Positions 22,295 through 30,357 of a stretch of DNA of 64,000 bases are shown piece after piece (the stretch's first letter is position 1; every line of letters starts with the position of its first letter). The stretch lies in contig JAAZNF010000061.1 in assembly GCA_012798435.1 (NCBI GenBank), forward strand, positions 1 through 64,000, in the 5' to 3' direction. The notes under the pieces are model-generated. The model was not told the DNA's origin. It worked only from the letters and a program-made list of their open reading frames with translations, and searched no databases. The translations under genes were made by a program, and so were the position numbers. This DNA comes from Myxococcales bacterium (lineage in GTDB: Bacteria; Myxococcota; B64-G9).

Positions 22295-22747
22295 TCACGA
22301 CCGCCCGGCGCGATGGAGCTGCCGTACCAGCGCCTCCTGGCGGCGCCACATGCGCCGCTGCTCCCGCAAGGGCCGGTCCTCGTGCTCATAACCCAGAAGG
22401 TGCAACAGGCCATGCGCGAGGAGCACGCGCAGCTCGTCTTGCAGCGTGGCGCCCCGCGCGCGCGCCTGCCGCCGGGCCTGCGGCAGGCAGATGGCCACGT
22501 CCCCCAGGATCTCCGGGTGCAGCCGCGGACGCGGACCCTCGCGCTGGGCGAAGGACAGCACGTCGGTGGTTCGCGCCCGCCCGCGCCAGCGGCGGTTCAA
22601 CTGCGTCATGCGCCGGTCGCCCAGAAGCCACAGCGAGAGCTCCGCCCCCTCGAGCCGCAGCGCCCGCAGCAAGCGCAGCGCATCCCGCCGCACCCCCTGC
22701 CGGGCGCGGGACGGTAGCCGGGCCGTGCATCGCAGTATGACGGGCAT
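22295..22747 (-). CDS. ybeY: Endoribonuclease YbeY (rRNA maturation factor)
   Basis: 150 residues. The metal-binding signature HGLLHLLGYEHED fits H-G-x-L-H-L-x-G-Y-x-H, and RRWRGRARTTDVLSFA matches the upstream family motif. YbeY is a single-strand RNase involved in 16S rRNA 3' end maturation and ribosome quality control. It sits between pgpH and lnt with 4-bp gaps on both sides, in the conserved phoH-pgpH-ybeY order. Confidence 0.95.
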   Translation of the reverse strand: MPVILRCTARLPSRARQGVRRDALRLLRALRLEGAELSLWLLGDRRMTQLNRRWRGRARTTDVLSFAQREGPRPRLHPEILGDVAICLPQARRQARARGATLQDELRVLLAHGLLHLLGYEHEDRPLREQRRMWRRQEALVRQLHRAGRS

Positions 22748-22751
22748 GGGC

Positions 22752-25259
22752 TCACATCCCGAGGCGGTGGAGCTCTTCGGGTGTGCTGGCCTCGCCGCGC
22801 GGCTTGTCGCCCGCCGGGGGCGGGGTGCCGTTCTTCGTTTCCGGCCCGCGCTCCTTGGTGGCCGGCTCGGGGTAGTCCGGCCGGCTGTGGTAGATCCCCA
22901 CCAGCACCCGGTTGAAGGCGCGCGCGATCTCGTGCAGATCGCGCAGGGTGAGATCGCACTCCTCGAGCTGGCCGTCGACGAAGATGCGGTTGATCAGGTT
23001 CTGCACCAGGCCCTGCAGCCGGGAGGGCGAGGGATCCTCGATGCTCTTGGCGGCAGCCTCGACCGCGTCGGCCAGCATGACCAGCGCCACCTCGCGGGTG
23101 CGCGGCTTCGGCCCCAGGTAGCGGAACTCCCGCTCGTCGACCGGGTTCTGCGCGTCCTCCTGCTCCTTGGCCTTCTGGTAGAAGTACTTGATGAGCGAGG
23201 TGCCGTGATGCTGCAGGATGGCGTCGACGATGGGCTGGCCGAGCTTGCTGGTCCGGGCCAGCTCGGCGCCGTCCTTGACGTGGGCCTTCAGCACCATGGC
23301 GGAGAGCGAGGGCTTGATGCGATCGTGGCGGTTCACCCCCTCGCGCTGGTTCTCGGAGAAGTAGGCCGGGTTCTTGATCTTGCCGATGTCGTGGTAGTAG
23401 GCCATGACCTTGGCCAGCAGCGGGTTGCAGTGGATGCTCTCGGCGGCCGCCTCCACCAGCGAGCCCACGATGATGCTGTGGTGGTAGCTGCCGGGGGCCT
23501 CGACGATCAGCTCCTTGAGCAAAGGGTGGTTCAGGTTCGCCAGCTCCATGAGTTTGACGTCGGTGGTGTATCCGAACACGGTCTCGATCACCGGCGCGGT
23601 CCCGGTCACGATGATGGCCACCAAGATGCCGCCGGCCCAGGCGAAGATGGCGGAGAACAGGGTTTCGATGGACAGGAAACTGCCTGCCAGCAGCGTGAGC
23701 CCCACCACCGCCGCCACGTTGGCGAACCCCGTGAGCACCCCGGCCCGCAGCAGCGACGAGCGCTGGCTCACCTGCCCCACCGCTCCGGCGGCGGTGAGCG
23801 AGCTGGCCAGGCAGTACAGGCTGTAGCCGATGTTGTTCTCCATGAGCAGGCCCGACAGCAGCGAGGCCACCAGGGTGAAGGCCAACGCCATCTCGCTGTT
23901 GAGCACGAAGCGCACCAGCATGGCCCCCGCGGCGAAAGGTATGGCGTAGTAGTACGACTCGAGCGGGAACAGCCGGAACTGCTCCCACACCGCACCGAAG
24001 ATCCAGAACCAGACCTTGATGGAAAGCACCATCACCAGAAGCAGCGCCGCCAACAACAGCAGATGGCGCGGCTCGGAGCGGAACTTGCGGATGTTCTGGA
24101 CCGAGAAGCGGCCGGTGGCCCACAGCATGAGCGCCACCAGCAGCACGGTGCCGAGGAACAGCTCGCCCTCGTTGGACACCTCGGTGTGCTTGCGCAACTC
24201 CTGAAAGACCAGGATGTGCTTCTTCTCGATCAGATCGCCGTCGCGGATGATCTTGGCGCCCTTCTTGATGCGGATCTCCAGCGGGCCCACCGCCTCGCGC
24301 GCCTCCTGCCGCCGCAGCTCGGTCTCGGTGTAGTTGTAGGCCAGCGAGGGCGCCACCAGACCACGCGCCAGGCGGACCGCGCAGGCGCGCAGCGGGACCG
24401 GCAGCTCCAGCTCCTCGGCCGCCCGTTCGATGCGGACCCACACCTCCTCCGTGTCCAAAATCTGCACCAGCGAGTTCAGCACCGCCTCGCGCTCCGGAAC
24501 ACCGTCCCGCAGGTAGCGCACGTGGATGCCGCGACCGCGCTCCGCGCCCAGCAGCTCCCGCCGCGACACGATCAGCTCGTCGGCCAGCGGCTGTAGCAGC
24601 TGGATCACCGCGTCCCGCACCTCGTCCGAGAAGCGCGCCTCGCGCAGGCGGTTCCAGTCCTCGTCGCGGATGACCGTCTGCAGCGCCTGGATGAAGGCGT
24701 CCTTGTGCCGATCGAGCAGGGCGTCGAGGTCACCCGCCGGCTCCGCCGTCTCGGCCCCGGGGAGAGCCCGCGCCCGCCGGCGTCGTCCCGCCTCTCCGTC
24801 GCCCCCGCCACCGTCGAGCGGCTCCTCGGGTGAATCGAGCGGACCGCCGTCCGCGGCCGGCTCCTCGAGCAGAGCACGCATGAGGCCGAAGGCCCGGCGC
24901 ACCCGCCCGATGCGCTCGGAGAGCAGGTTCTGCTCGAAGTCGTACACCGAGCGCACGGCCTCCTCGGCCTCGCGCCGCTTGCGCTCGGTGGCCTCAACGT
25001 CGGGGACGCTGAAGCTCACCGGCGCCCGGATGTCGGAGCCCGCCACCTTGCCGATGTCTTCTTCCGAGACCGGGAAGGCCGGCCCGGAAGTGCCCGGGTT
25101 CACCAGTATCGCCACGACCGCAGAGAGCAGCAGCACGAGCCCGAGGAGAAACGCCCGGTACCCCAGCCGGCGCCAGCCCGGATAGCGCCGCAGGGCCTGT
25201 CCCAGAACCGAGACCGCCTGCCTCCATCTGGATGGGGGTCGGGGATCAGTCGTGTTCAC
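22752..25259 (-). CDS. pgpH: 7TM-HD family cyclic-di-AMP phosphodiesterase (PgpH/YqfF type)
   Basis: 835 residues. One N-terminal helix (~30-55), a large extracytoplasmic 7TMR-HDED-type domain, a block of about seven helices (~380-590) and a cytoplasmic HD domain with SYHHSIIVGSLVEAAA, AYYHDIGKI, HDRIKPSLS and ILQHHGTSLIKYFY, the metal-binding His/Asp set. PgpH homologues hydrolyse c-di-AMP; whether this organism makes c-di-AMP cannot be seen here. The GTG start is preferred because AGAGG lies six bases upstream; ATGs at 25265 and 25298 are alternatives. It overlaps the end of phoH by 14 bases. Confidence 0.9.
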   Translation of the reverse strand: MNTTDPRPPSRWRQAVSVLGQALRRYPGWRRLGYRAFLLGLVLLLSAVVAILVNPGTSGPAFPVSEEDIGKVAGSDIRAPVSFSVPDVEATERKRREAEEAVRSVYDFEQNLLSERIGRVRRAFGLMRALLEEPAADGGPLDSPEEPLDGGGGDGEAGRRRRARALPGAETAEPAGDLDALLDRHKDAFIQALQTVIRDEDWNRLREARFSDEVRDAVIQLLQPLADELIVSRRELLGAERGRGIHVRYLRDGVPEREAVLNSLVQILDTEEVWVRIERAAEELELPVPLRACAVRLARGLVAPSLAYNYTETELRRQEAREAVGPLEIRIKKGAKIIRDGDLIEKKHILVFQELRKHTEVSNEGELFLGTVLLVALMLWATGRFSVQNIRKFRSEPRHLLLLAALLLVMVLSIKVWFWIFGAVWEQFRLFPLESYYYAIPFAAGAMLVRFVLNSEMALAFTLVASLLSGLLMENNIGYSLYCLASSLTAAGAVGQVSQRSSLLRAGVLTGFANVAAVVGLTLLAGSFLSIETLFSAIFAWAGGILVAIIVTGTAPVIETVFGYTTDVKLMELANLNHPLLKELIVEAPGSYHHSIIVGSLVEAAAESIHCNPLLAKVMAYYHDIGKIKNPAYFSENQREGVNRHDRIKPSLSAMVLKAHVKDGAELARTSKLGQPIVDAILQHHGTSLIKYFYQKAKEQEDAQNPVDEREFRYLGPKPRTREVALVMLADAVEAAAKSIEDPSPSRLQGLVQNLINRIFVDGQLEECDLTLRDLHEIARAFNRVLVGIYHSRPDYPEPATKERGPETKNGTPPPAGDKPRGEASTPEELHRLGM

Positions 25260-26274
25260 GCGCATCCTCTGGCGATAAACGCCGTTCGGCCCGCTCATAG
25301 GCCCGGATCACGTCCTGTACCAGGGGGTGCCGTACCACGTCTCTCTCCGAAAAGAAACAGAAGGCGATCCCCTCGACCCCAGAGAGGATTCGCTGCGCCT
25401 CCACCAAGCCCGAGCGCCGCTCGGCAGGCAGATCGATCTGGGTGATGTCGCCGGTAATCACCGCTTTGGAGCGGTATCCCAGGCGGGTGAGGAACATCTT
25501 CATCTGATCGGAGGTGGTGTTCTGGGCCTCGTCCAGGATGATGAAGGCGTCGTTCAGGGTGCGTCCCCGCATGAAGGCCAGCGGGGCCACCTCCAGTACG
25601 CCGCGGTCGAGCAGCCGCTGGGCCTGGTCGGCGTCCAACAGGTCGTGCAGGGCGTCGTACAACGGGCGCAGGTAGGGGTTGACCTTCTGGGCCAGATCGC
25701 CGGGCAAGAAGCCCAGGCGCTCGCCGGCCTCCACCGCCGGCCGGGTGATGACGATGCGCTGCACCTCCTGCCGCTTGTGGGCCGCCACCGCCATGGCCAT
25801 GGCCAGGAAGGTCTTGCCGGTGCCCGCCGGCCCGATGCCGAACACCATGTCGTGGCGACGCATGGCGTCCACGTAGCGTTTCTGGCCCAGACCCCGCGGG
25901 GTGATGCGCTGGGACCGGTGAGACACGAAGACGGTGTCCAGGAAAATGTCCCCGAGCTTCACCCGCTCGTCCTCGGCGGCCAGCCGCACCGCCTGCTCGA
26001 CGTCGGAGAGGCCCAGCGCGCATCCGCCGCGCAGGAGCTCCAGCAGGCCCTCGAGCAGGCGCCGGGCCCGCGCCACGCCGGCAGCTTCGCCGCTCAGGCG
26101 CACCACGGTCCCGTGGGTCGAAAGCTCGACCCCGCAACCGTCCGCCACCGGCCGCAGGTTGGCGTTCCCCGGGCCCAGCAGAGCGCGCGCCAGCGCCGTG
26201 TCGGCCACGTCGAAGGTCTCCTCGCGTGGCGAGAGGCCACACCCGGCAGATGACTTGCGGACGCGAGACGTCAC
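25246..26274 (-). CDS. phoH: PhoH-like ATPase
   Basis: 342 residues. A KH-like N-terminal segment (~20-110) precedes the P-loop ATPase domain with Walker [16 protein letters not shown], Walker [13 protein letters not shown] and the sensor-like [12 protein letters not shown]. PhoH proteins are RNA-associated ATPases commonly linked to ybeY, as here. The GTG start has GGAGGAC five bases upstream. It heads the phoH-pgpH-ybeY-lnt operon, whose junctions are all within 4 bp or overlapping. Confidence 0.94.
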   Translation of the reverse strand: MTSRVRKSSAGCGLSPREETFDVADTALARALLGPGNANLRPVADGCGVELSTHGTVVRLSGEAAGVARARRLLEGLLELLRGGCALGLSDVEQAVRLAAEDERVKLGDIFLDTVFVSHRSQRITPRGLGQKRYVDAMRRHDMVFGIGPAGTGKTFLAMAMAVAAHKRQEVQRIVITRPAVEAGERLGFLPGDLAQKVNPYLRPLYDALHDLLDADQAQRLLDRGVLEVAPLAFMRGRTLNDAFIILDEAQNTTSDQMKMFLTRLGYRSKAVITGDITQIDLPAERRSGLVEAQRILSGVEGIAFCFFSERDVVRHPLVQDVIRAYERAERRLSPEDAREHD

Positions 26275-26353
26275 GGCACGTCCTCCCGAAAGCTAGCGCG
26301 GACCGAAGAATCGTTTTCGGAGAAAACTCGCCTGCATGGCACCGCCTCACATC

Positions 26354-27544
26354 TCATTCGAGCGGCCGCACCAGCAGGTATCCGCCATCGCGCCGCTGAT
26401 AGGCGCGCGGCTGCCGCCAGGGGTAGGCCAGATCCCGCTCGGACACCAGGCCGGCCTGGGCGAGCTCCTGGAGCGTCTCGGGAAAGGCGCCGTGCTCGAG
26501 GCGAAAGAGCTCCAGCGCCGCCCGCAGCCGCTGCAGCTGCAGCCCGTCGATGAACTCCTGAACGGACGGCGCCTGGACCTCTTGCAGGCCGGTGCCGCGC
26601 ACTGCGCCGAACAGGTCGAGATCCACCAGCCGGTACACCAAGAACCCCGCTCCCGCCAGCAGCAGGTACATCCCGATCTGGATCAGGATCCGGCCCAGCG
26701 GGAAGCCACCGGTCCGGCCGCCGGGCTTGCGCGCCTCGGGGCGCGCCGCGTCCTTGATGCTGCCGGCCACCTCCAGGAAACCGCCGTTGAGCAGGTTGTG
26801 CAGCGCCTTGCAAGTGTCGAACTCGCCCAGGCGGGAGAGGTCGATGAGCTTCTGTACGGTGCGGTCCTCGCGCACCAGGCCGAAGACCTTCTCCTCGTTG
26901 GGGCCGATGTCGCGGGTCTTGTCGCCTTCCTTGGCCGGCTTCTCGCCGAAGGCCTCGTCGAAGGCACCGTCCAGGTCGTCCCCCCCGCCGGCCGCGCGGA
27001 CCGGCAACTCCTTCACCTTGCGGAAGACGAGTTCGTAGGAGGTGATGCGCTTTCGCACCATCGGCCACTCGTCCACCATGCGAAAACCCTCCATGAGGAC
27101 GTTTTCGCTGCGGATGGGGTCGATGGAGTCCTTGTCGTACACCACCTCCTCGCTCTCGAAGAGGTAGGTCCCCGTCTGCCAGTGGAACAGCTTGTAGATG
27201 GTCTCGGTGGTCTGCAGCCGGGCGAACTGCTTCAGGTCATCGCGGGACAATACTCCCCGCTCCACCAGGATGTCGCCCAGCCGGCGCAGGGTGCGGCGTT
27301 GAAGGTCCAGGGCCTCCTGGAGTTGGGGCTCGGTGATGGCCTCGGCCCGGACCAGCATGGCACCCAACAAGTCCTGCTTCTGCCGGGTGCTGGACTCGGC
27401 GCGCACCACGTCGCCAGAGACGAACGAGATGCGCACCTCCTGATCGCCCGAGTGCAGATGCAGCACGCCGGTCTTGGACTGGTGGCTGATGAGCTGGAAG
27501 ATGTCCGCGATCCCGAAGTCTTTGAGGGTGCCCTTGAGCGCCAT
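26354..27544 (-). CDS. DUF4388 (PATAN-like) protein with one membrane helix
   Basis: 396 residues. Residues 1-100 are a DUF4388 domain (LKGTLKDFGIADIFQLIS, then GVLHLHSGDQEVRISF), a family common in myxobacteria and often linked to signalling. A winged-helix-like region (~205-260, FGLVREDRTVQKLIDLSRLG) follows. One helix spans ~284-304. The C-terminal ~90 residues have the look of a small periplasmic domain (LRAALELFRLEHGAFPETLQEL), similar to the mature part of pseudopilin-like proteins. The function is unknown. GAGGAA precedes the ATG; the TPR membrane gene ends 27 bp upstream and is probably co-transcribed. Confidence 0.75.
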   Translation of the reverse strand: MALKGTLKDFGIADIFQLISHQSKTGVLHLHSGDQEVRISFVSGDVVRAESSTRQKQDLLGAMLVRAEAITEPQLQEALDLQRRTLRRLGDILVERGVLSRDDLKQFARLQTTETIYKLFHWQTGTYLFESEEVVYDKDSIDPIRSENVLMEGFRMVDEWPMVRKRITSYELVFRKVKELPVRAAGGGDDLDGAFDEAFGEKPAKEGDKTRDIGPNEEKVFGLVREDRTVQKLIDLSRLGEFDTCKALHNLLNGGFLEVAGSIKDAARPEARKPGGRTGGFPLGRILIQIGMYLLLAGAGFLVYRLVDLDLFGAVRGTGLQEVQAPSVQEFIDGLQLQRLRAALELFRLEHGAFPETLQELAQAGLVSERDLAYPWRQPRAYQRRDGGYLLVRPLE

Positions 27545-27571
27545 GGCGTGTTCCTCGCGCTGCCCCGCGGC

Positions 27572-30001
27572 CTAGGGGTTCTCGGAGGAGAAGAAGACGT
27601 CGAGGATGGCCCACAGGTAGACGCCGAGCAGCGGCACGAGCAACAAGAGCAGCCGCCACCAGTCGATCCCTCCGCCAACCGGCAACGGCGAACGGGCCGG
27701 ACCTTCTCCGAGGATCAGGCCCGCAAGCAGGCAGCCCGCCAGGTTGAGAAACACATAGCCACGGACCGGTTTATCGCGCAACACCTGGCCCGCGCCCGGA
27801 AGCACGAACGAGAGCGCCCGCGACAAGCTGGTCTGCCGCCTGCGGAACTGGCGGATCTCGATCTCCTTGGAGATGCGGGCCTTGGCGTCCACCTGCTCCT
27901 TCTTCACGAAGGCGTGGAAACACGGGCCGCAGTAGGTGTCGTCCCGAAGCTCTGCGTTGCACCGCCGGCAGGCCGCCCCGCCGCAGCGCAGGCAGGGGCG
28001 GGAGAGCGAGAGCCGGGCGGACAACGGCCACAGCACAAGCAGCAGGACCAAGTACCCCAGGGCCAGCCACGGGAACGTTTGCACCGACCCGACGCCCCCC
28101 ACCCGCCGCCACAGTCCCTCAATCGCCGCGGCGATCGGGCCGGGCGGCACCCCATCGTCGAGCAGGCTGGACACCCAGTCCCCGGGCAGCGTCATGTCCG
28201 CCACCACGTGGTTGGCGCGGCCGCTCTGGGCCGCCTCCGATAGACGCCGCGCGGCCTCGGCGTCCAGGCGCAGAGCCTGCTGGTGCGCCTCCCGGCCCTT
28301 GTTCAGATCCAGGCGGCGAAAGTACAGGCGGCTCATGTTGAGGTAGGGCTCGATGGCGTTCGGCCGCTGTTGCACGGCGCGACGGTAAAGTTCCAGCGCG
28401 CGGTCCATCTCCCCGGAGAGGAACAGCACGTTGCCCAGGTTGTTCTGGACCACCTCGGAGTCGGGGCGAACGGCCAGGACCCGCTCGAGCAGAGCACGGG
28501 CGGCCGGGAGATCCCCGTTACGCTTGGCGTGACCCGCCAGCCCCACCAGGAGCGCCGGTTGCTCGGGGCTCTCGGCCAGGCGCGAGCGAAGCCGCTCGAG
28601 CGCGGGCGCGGTCGGGAGATCGTCCTGCACCCGCAGCAGGTCCACCGCCGTGGAAGTCCGGCTCGACAGGGCCCGGAAGCTCCACTCCATGACGAGGGGC
28701 GAGGCCCCGAACATCAGCACCACCAGGAGCGTCAGCACCCGCTCCTTGCGCTCCTGGTACAGAAAGGATGCCGCGGTCCAGCACAACAGCCAAAGCATCA
28801 GGCCGGAGCGGAAGATGATGGGCAGGGCGAGCAACAACACCAGCAGCAAGCCGGTCTGGGCGCGCGCCACTCCATGCGGGAACAGGTGGTGGAAGTCGTG
28901 GAACAGGAGCGTCAGGCGCCGCAGGAACATGAGCAGCAGCCACACCGCTCCGGCCAACAGCAGCCCCAGCCACAGGGCGAGCGCGGTGTTGCCCAGGATC
29001 CCGAGGCGGGTGGGCGGGTTCGAGAAGGTGGCCGACACCGCGACCAGGATCTCGTCGAAGACCCGGCCGATCTTGAAGGGGCTATCGGAGAACCAGAAGG
29101 CCGCCCGGGCCAGGCGCGCCGCTCCGAGGTCCGGGGCCAGGGCCACCGCGGCGTCCAGCAGTTTCTGGGCGCCCTCCTTGTCCTCCCGCTGCCGCGCTTG
29201 CCGCGCCTCCCGCAGCAGCGCCAGGGCGGGCAGGGTGGCGTTCTTCACGCCCAGCTCTTCCTTGAGGCGCCGGTAGCTCTCGAGGTCGGCCTCGGCCAGG
29301 GCGAAGTCCCGCTGCTCCAGGTGCTGGCGCCTTTTCTCCCACAGGACATCCAGATCGGCGAAGGTCCCGGAGGGAGGCCGGATGACCTGGGTGCCGTCCT
29401 CGGACACCGGCGGGAACCCGGGAGGGGCCGCGGCTTGCATTCCGCCGTCCGCCGCCCCATCACTGGGCGTCGCGTCCGTCCCTGCCAAAACTGTCCCGGC
29501 GTCCGCCGGGAGTCCCGCGTCGGCCGGGGCCCGGGCCGGGCCGGCGTCGGGCGCCGTTCCCGGAAGCGGCGCGTTGGCCCGTTCCCGCTCCGCTTCATCG
29601 CCCCAGCGGTCGCGCTCGACCTTGCCTCCCCAGCCCCCCATCTCCTGGTCGGGCGACTTGGGCGTCTTGTCCGGCTCCTTGGGCTCGGCCTCGTCGCCCT
29701 CGTCGCTCGCGTTGTCCGGTTCGCCCACCTCGTCGGGGGAGATCTCCTCCACGTCGGGCTCCGCGGGCTTCTTCTTCGTGCCGGCGTCCGGCGTTCCTTC
29801 CTCCGGCTCCTCGCTGAAGAGATCGTCCTCGGTGGCGGGAATCTTTTCTTTCTTCTGGGCCGCCTTCGGTCGGGTCGGATCCCCCGGCGCCTCACCCGAG
29901 CGGACCTTGAAGGTCTGGGCCAGCCAGATCTCCCTGGCGGCCTGCGGCGCATCCGCCCGGGCCGGCTGGAGCAGGAGCATCCCGAGGAGCAGGCTCGTCA
30001 T
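27572..30001 (-). CDS. Multi-pass membrane protein with TPRs and a zinc ribbon
   Basis: 809 residues. A signal peptide (MTSLLLGMLLLQPARA) precedes an acidic, Ala/Pro/Asp-rich linker (~45-205) and a helical region. Hydrophobic segments lie at ~340-360, 383-413 and 420-437. TPR-like repeats fill ~490-590 (AVRPDSEVVQNNLGNVLFLS). Another helix (~645-662) comes before a zinc ribbon (~670-695: CLRCGGAACRRC, CGPC). A final pair of helices carries the LVLPGAGQ-type motif (residues ~732-739). No known function. The ATG is chosen for the signal peptide; an in-frame TTG lies at 30043. It is paired with the DUF4388 gene. Confidence 0.7.
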   Translation of the reverse strand: MTSLLLGMLLLQPARADAPQAAREIWLAQTFKVRSGEAPGDPTRPKAAQKKEKIPATEDDLFSEEPEEGTPDAGTKKKPAEPDVEEISPDEVGEPDNASDEGDEAEPKEPDKTPKSPDQEMGGWGGKVERDRWGDEAERERANAPLPGTAPDAGPARAPADAGLPADAGTVLAGTDATPSDGAADGGMQAAAPPGFPPVSEDGTQVIRPPSGTFADLDVLWEKRRQHLEQRDFALAEADLESYRRLKEELGVKNATLPALALLREARQARQREDKEGAQKLLDAAVALAPDLGAARLARAAFWFSDSPFKIGRVFDEILVAVSATFSNPPTRLGILGNTALALWLGLLLAGAVWLLLMFLRRLTLLFHDFHHLFPHGVARAQTGLLLVLLLALPIIFRSGLMLWLLCWTAASFLYQERKERVLTLLVVLMFGASPLVMEWSFRALSSRTSTAVDLLRVQDDLPTAPALERLRSRLAESPEQPALLVGLAGHAKRNGDLPAARALLERVLAVRPDSEVVQNNLGNVLFLSGEMDRALELYRRAVQQRPNAIEPYLNMSRLYFRRLDLNKGREAHQQALRLDAEAARRLSEAAQSGRANHVVADMTLPGDWVSSLLDDGVPPGPIAAAIEGLWRRVGGVGSVQTFPWLALGYLVLLLVLWPLSARLSLSRPCLRCGGAACRRCNAELRDDTYCGPCFHAFVKKEQVDAKARISKEIEIRQFRRRQTSLSRALSFVLPGAGQVLRDKPVRGYVFLNLAGCLLAGLILGEGPARSPLPVGGGIDWWRLLLLLVPLLGVYLWAILDVFFSSENP

Positions 30002-30040
30002 GGGCAGAGAAGATAACAGACCCGGTCCCCTCTCGCAAGC

Positions 30041-30073
30041 CAAACAAAAAACCCGCTCGCGGCCGAGCGGGTT
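30041..30073 (-). terminator. Rho-independent terminator after tRNA-Leu
   Basis: Read leftward, AACCCGCTCG pairs with CGAGCGGGTT around a four-base loop, followed by TTTTGTTTG. It lies 12 bases past the tRNA-Leu 3' end. Confidence 0.85.
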
Positions 30074-30084
30074 GAGAACGCAGA

Positions 30085-30166
30085 TGCCCAGGGCGGGATT
30101 TGAACCCGCAAGGCTTTCGCCATACGCCCCTCAAACGTACGTGTATACCAGTTCCACCACCTGGGC
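30085..30166 (-). tRNA. tRNA-Leu (anticodon GAG)
   Basis: A class II tRNA with long variable arm. Acceptor GCCCAGG/CCTGGGC, anticodon stem TACGT/GCGTA around loop TTGAGGG (anticodon GAG), T-arm GGTTCAAATCC, discriminator A. It is a single-gene unit ending in its own terminator. Confidence 0.95.
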
Positions 30167-30300
30167 ATCACATGTCAAAGATCGCCGGAGGCGCTTCCTA
30201 CCATAGCCCACCGGGTCATGCAAATAAAAAATGTCTGCGTCAGGGGCCCTGGGAGCACAGCCCCCTGGCGAAATCATCCTTTCCCTCTTCGACGAGCAAC

Positions 30301-30336
30301 AAAAAAAAGACCGCCCTCCTTGTGGAGGGCGGTCTT
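30301..30336 (-). terminator. Rho-independent terminator of the TonB-receptor operon
   Basis: Perfect 13-bp stem AAGACCGCCCTCC/GGAGGGCGGTCTT with a 4-base loop, followed leftward by a run of T. It lies 22 bases past the receptor stop codon. Confidence 0.92.
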
Positions 30337-30357
30337 GGCACTGCGATGCCTGCGCGA

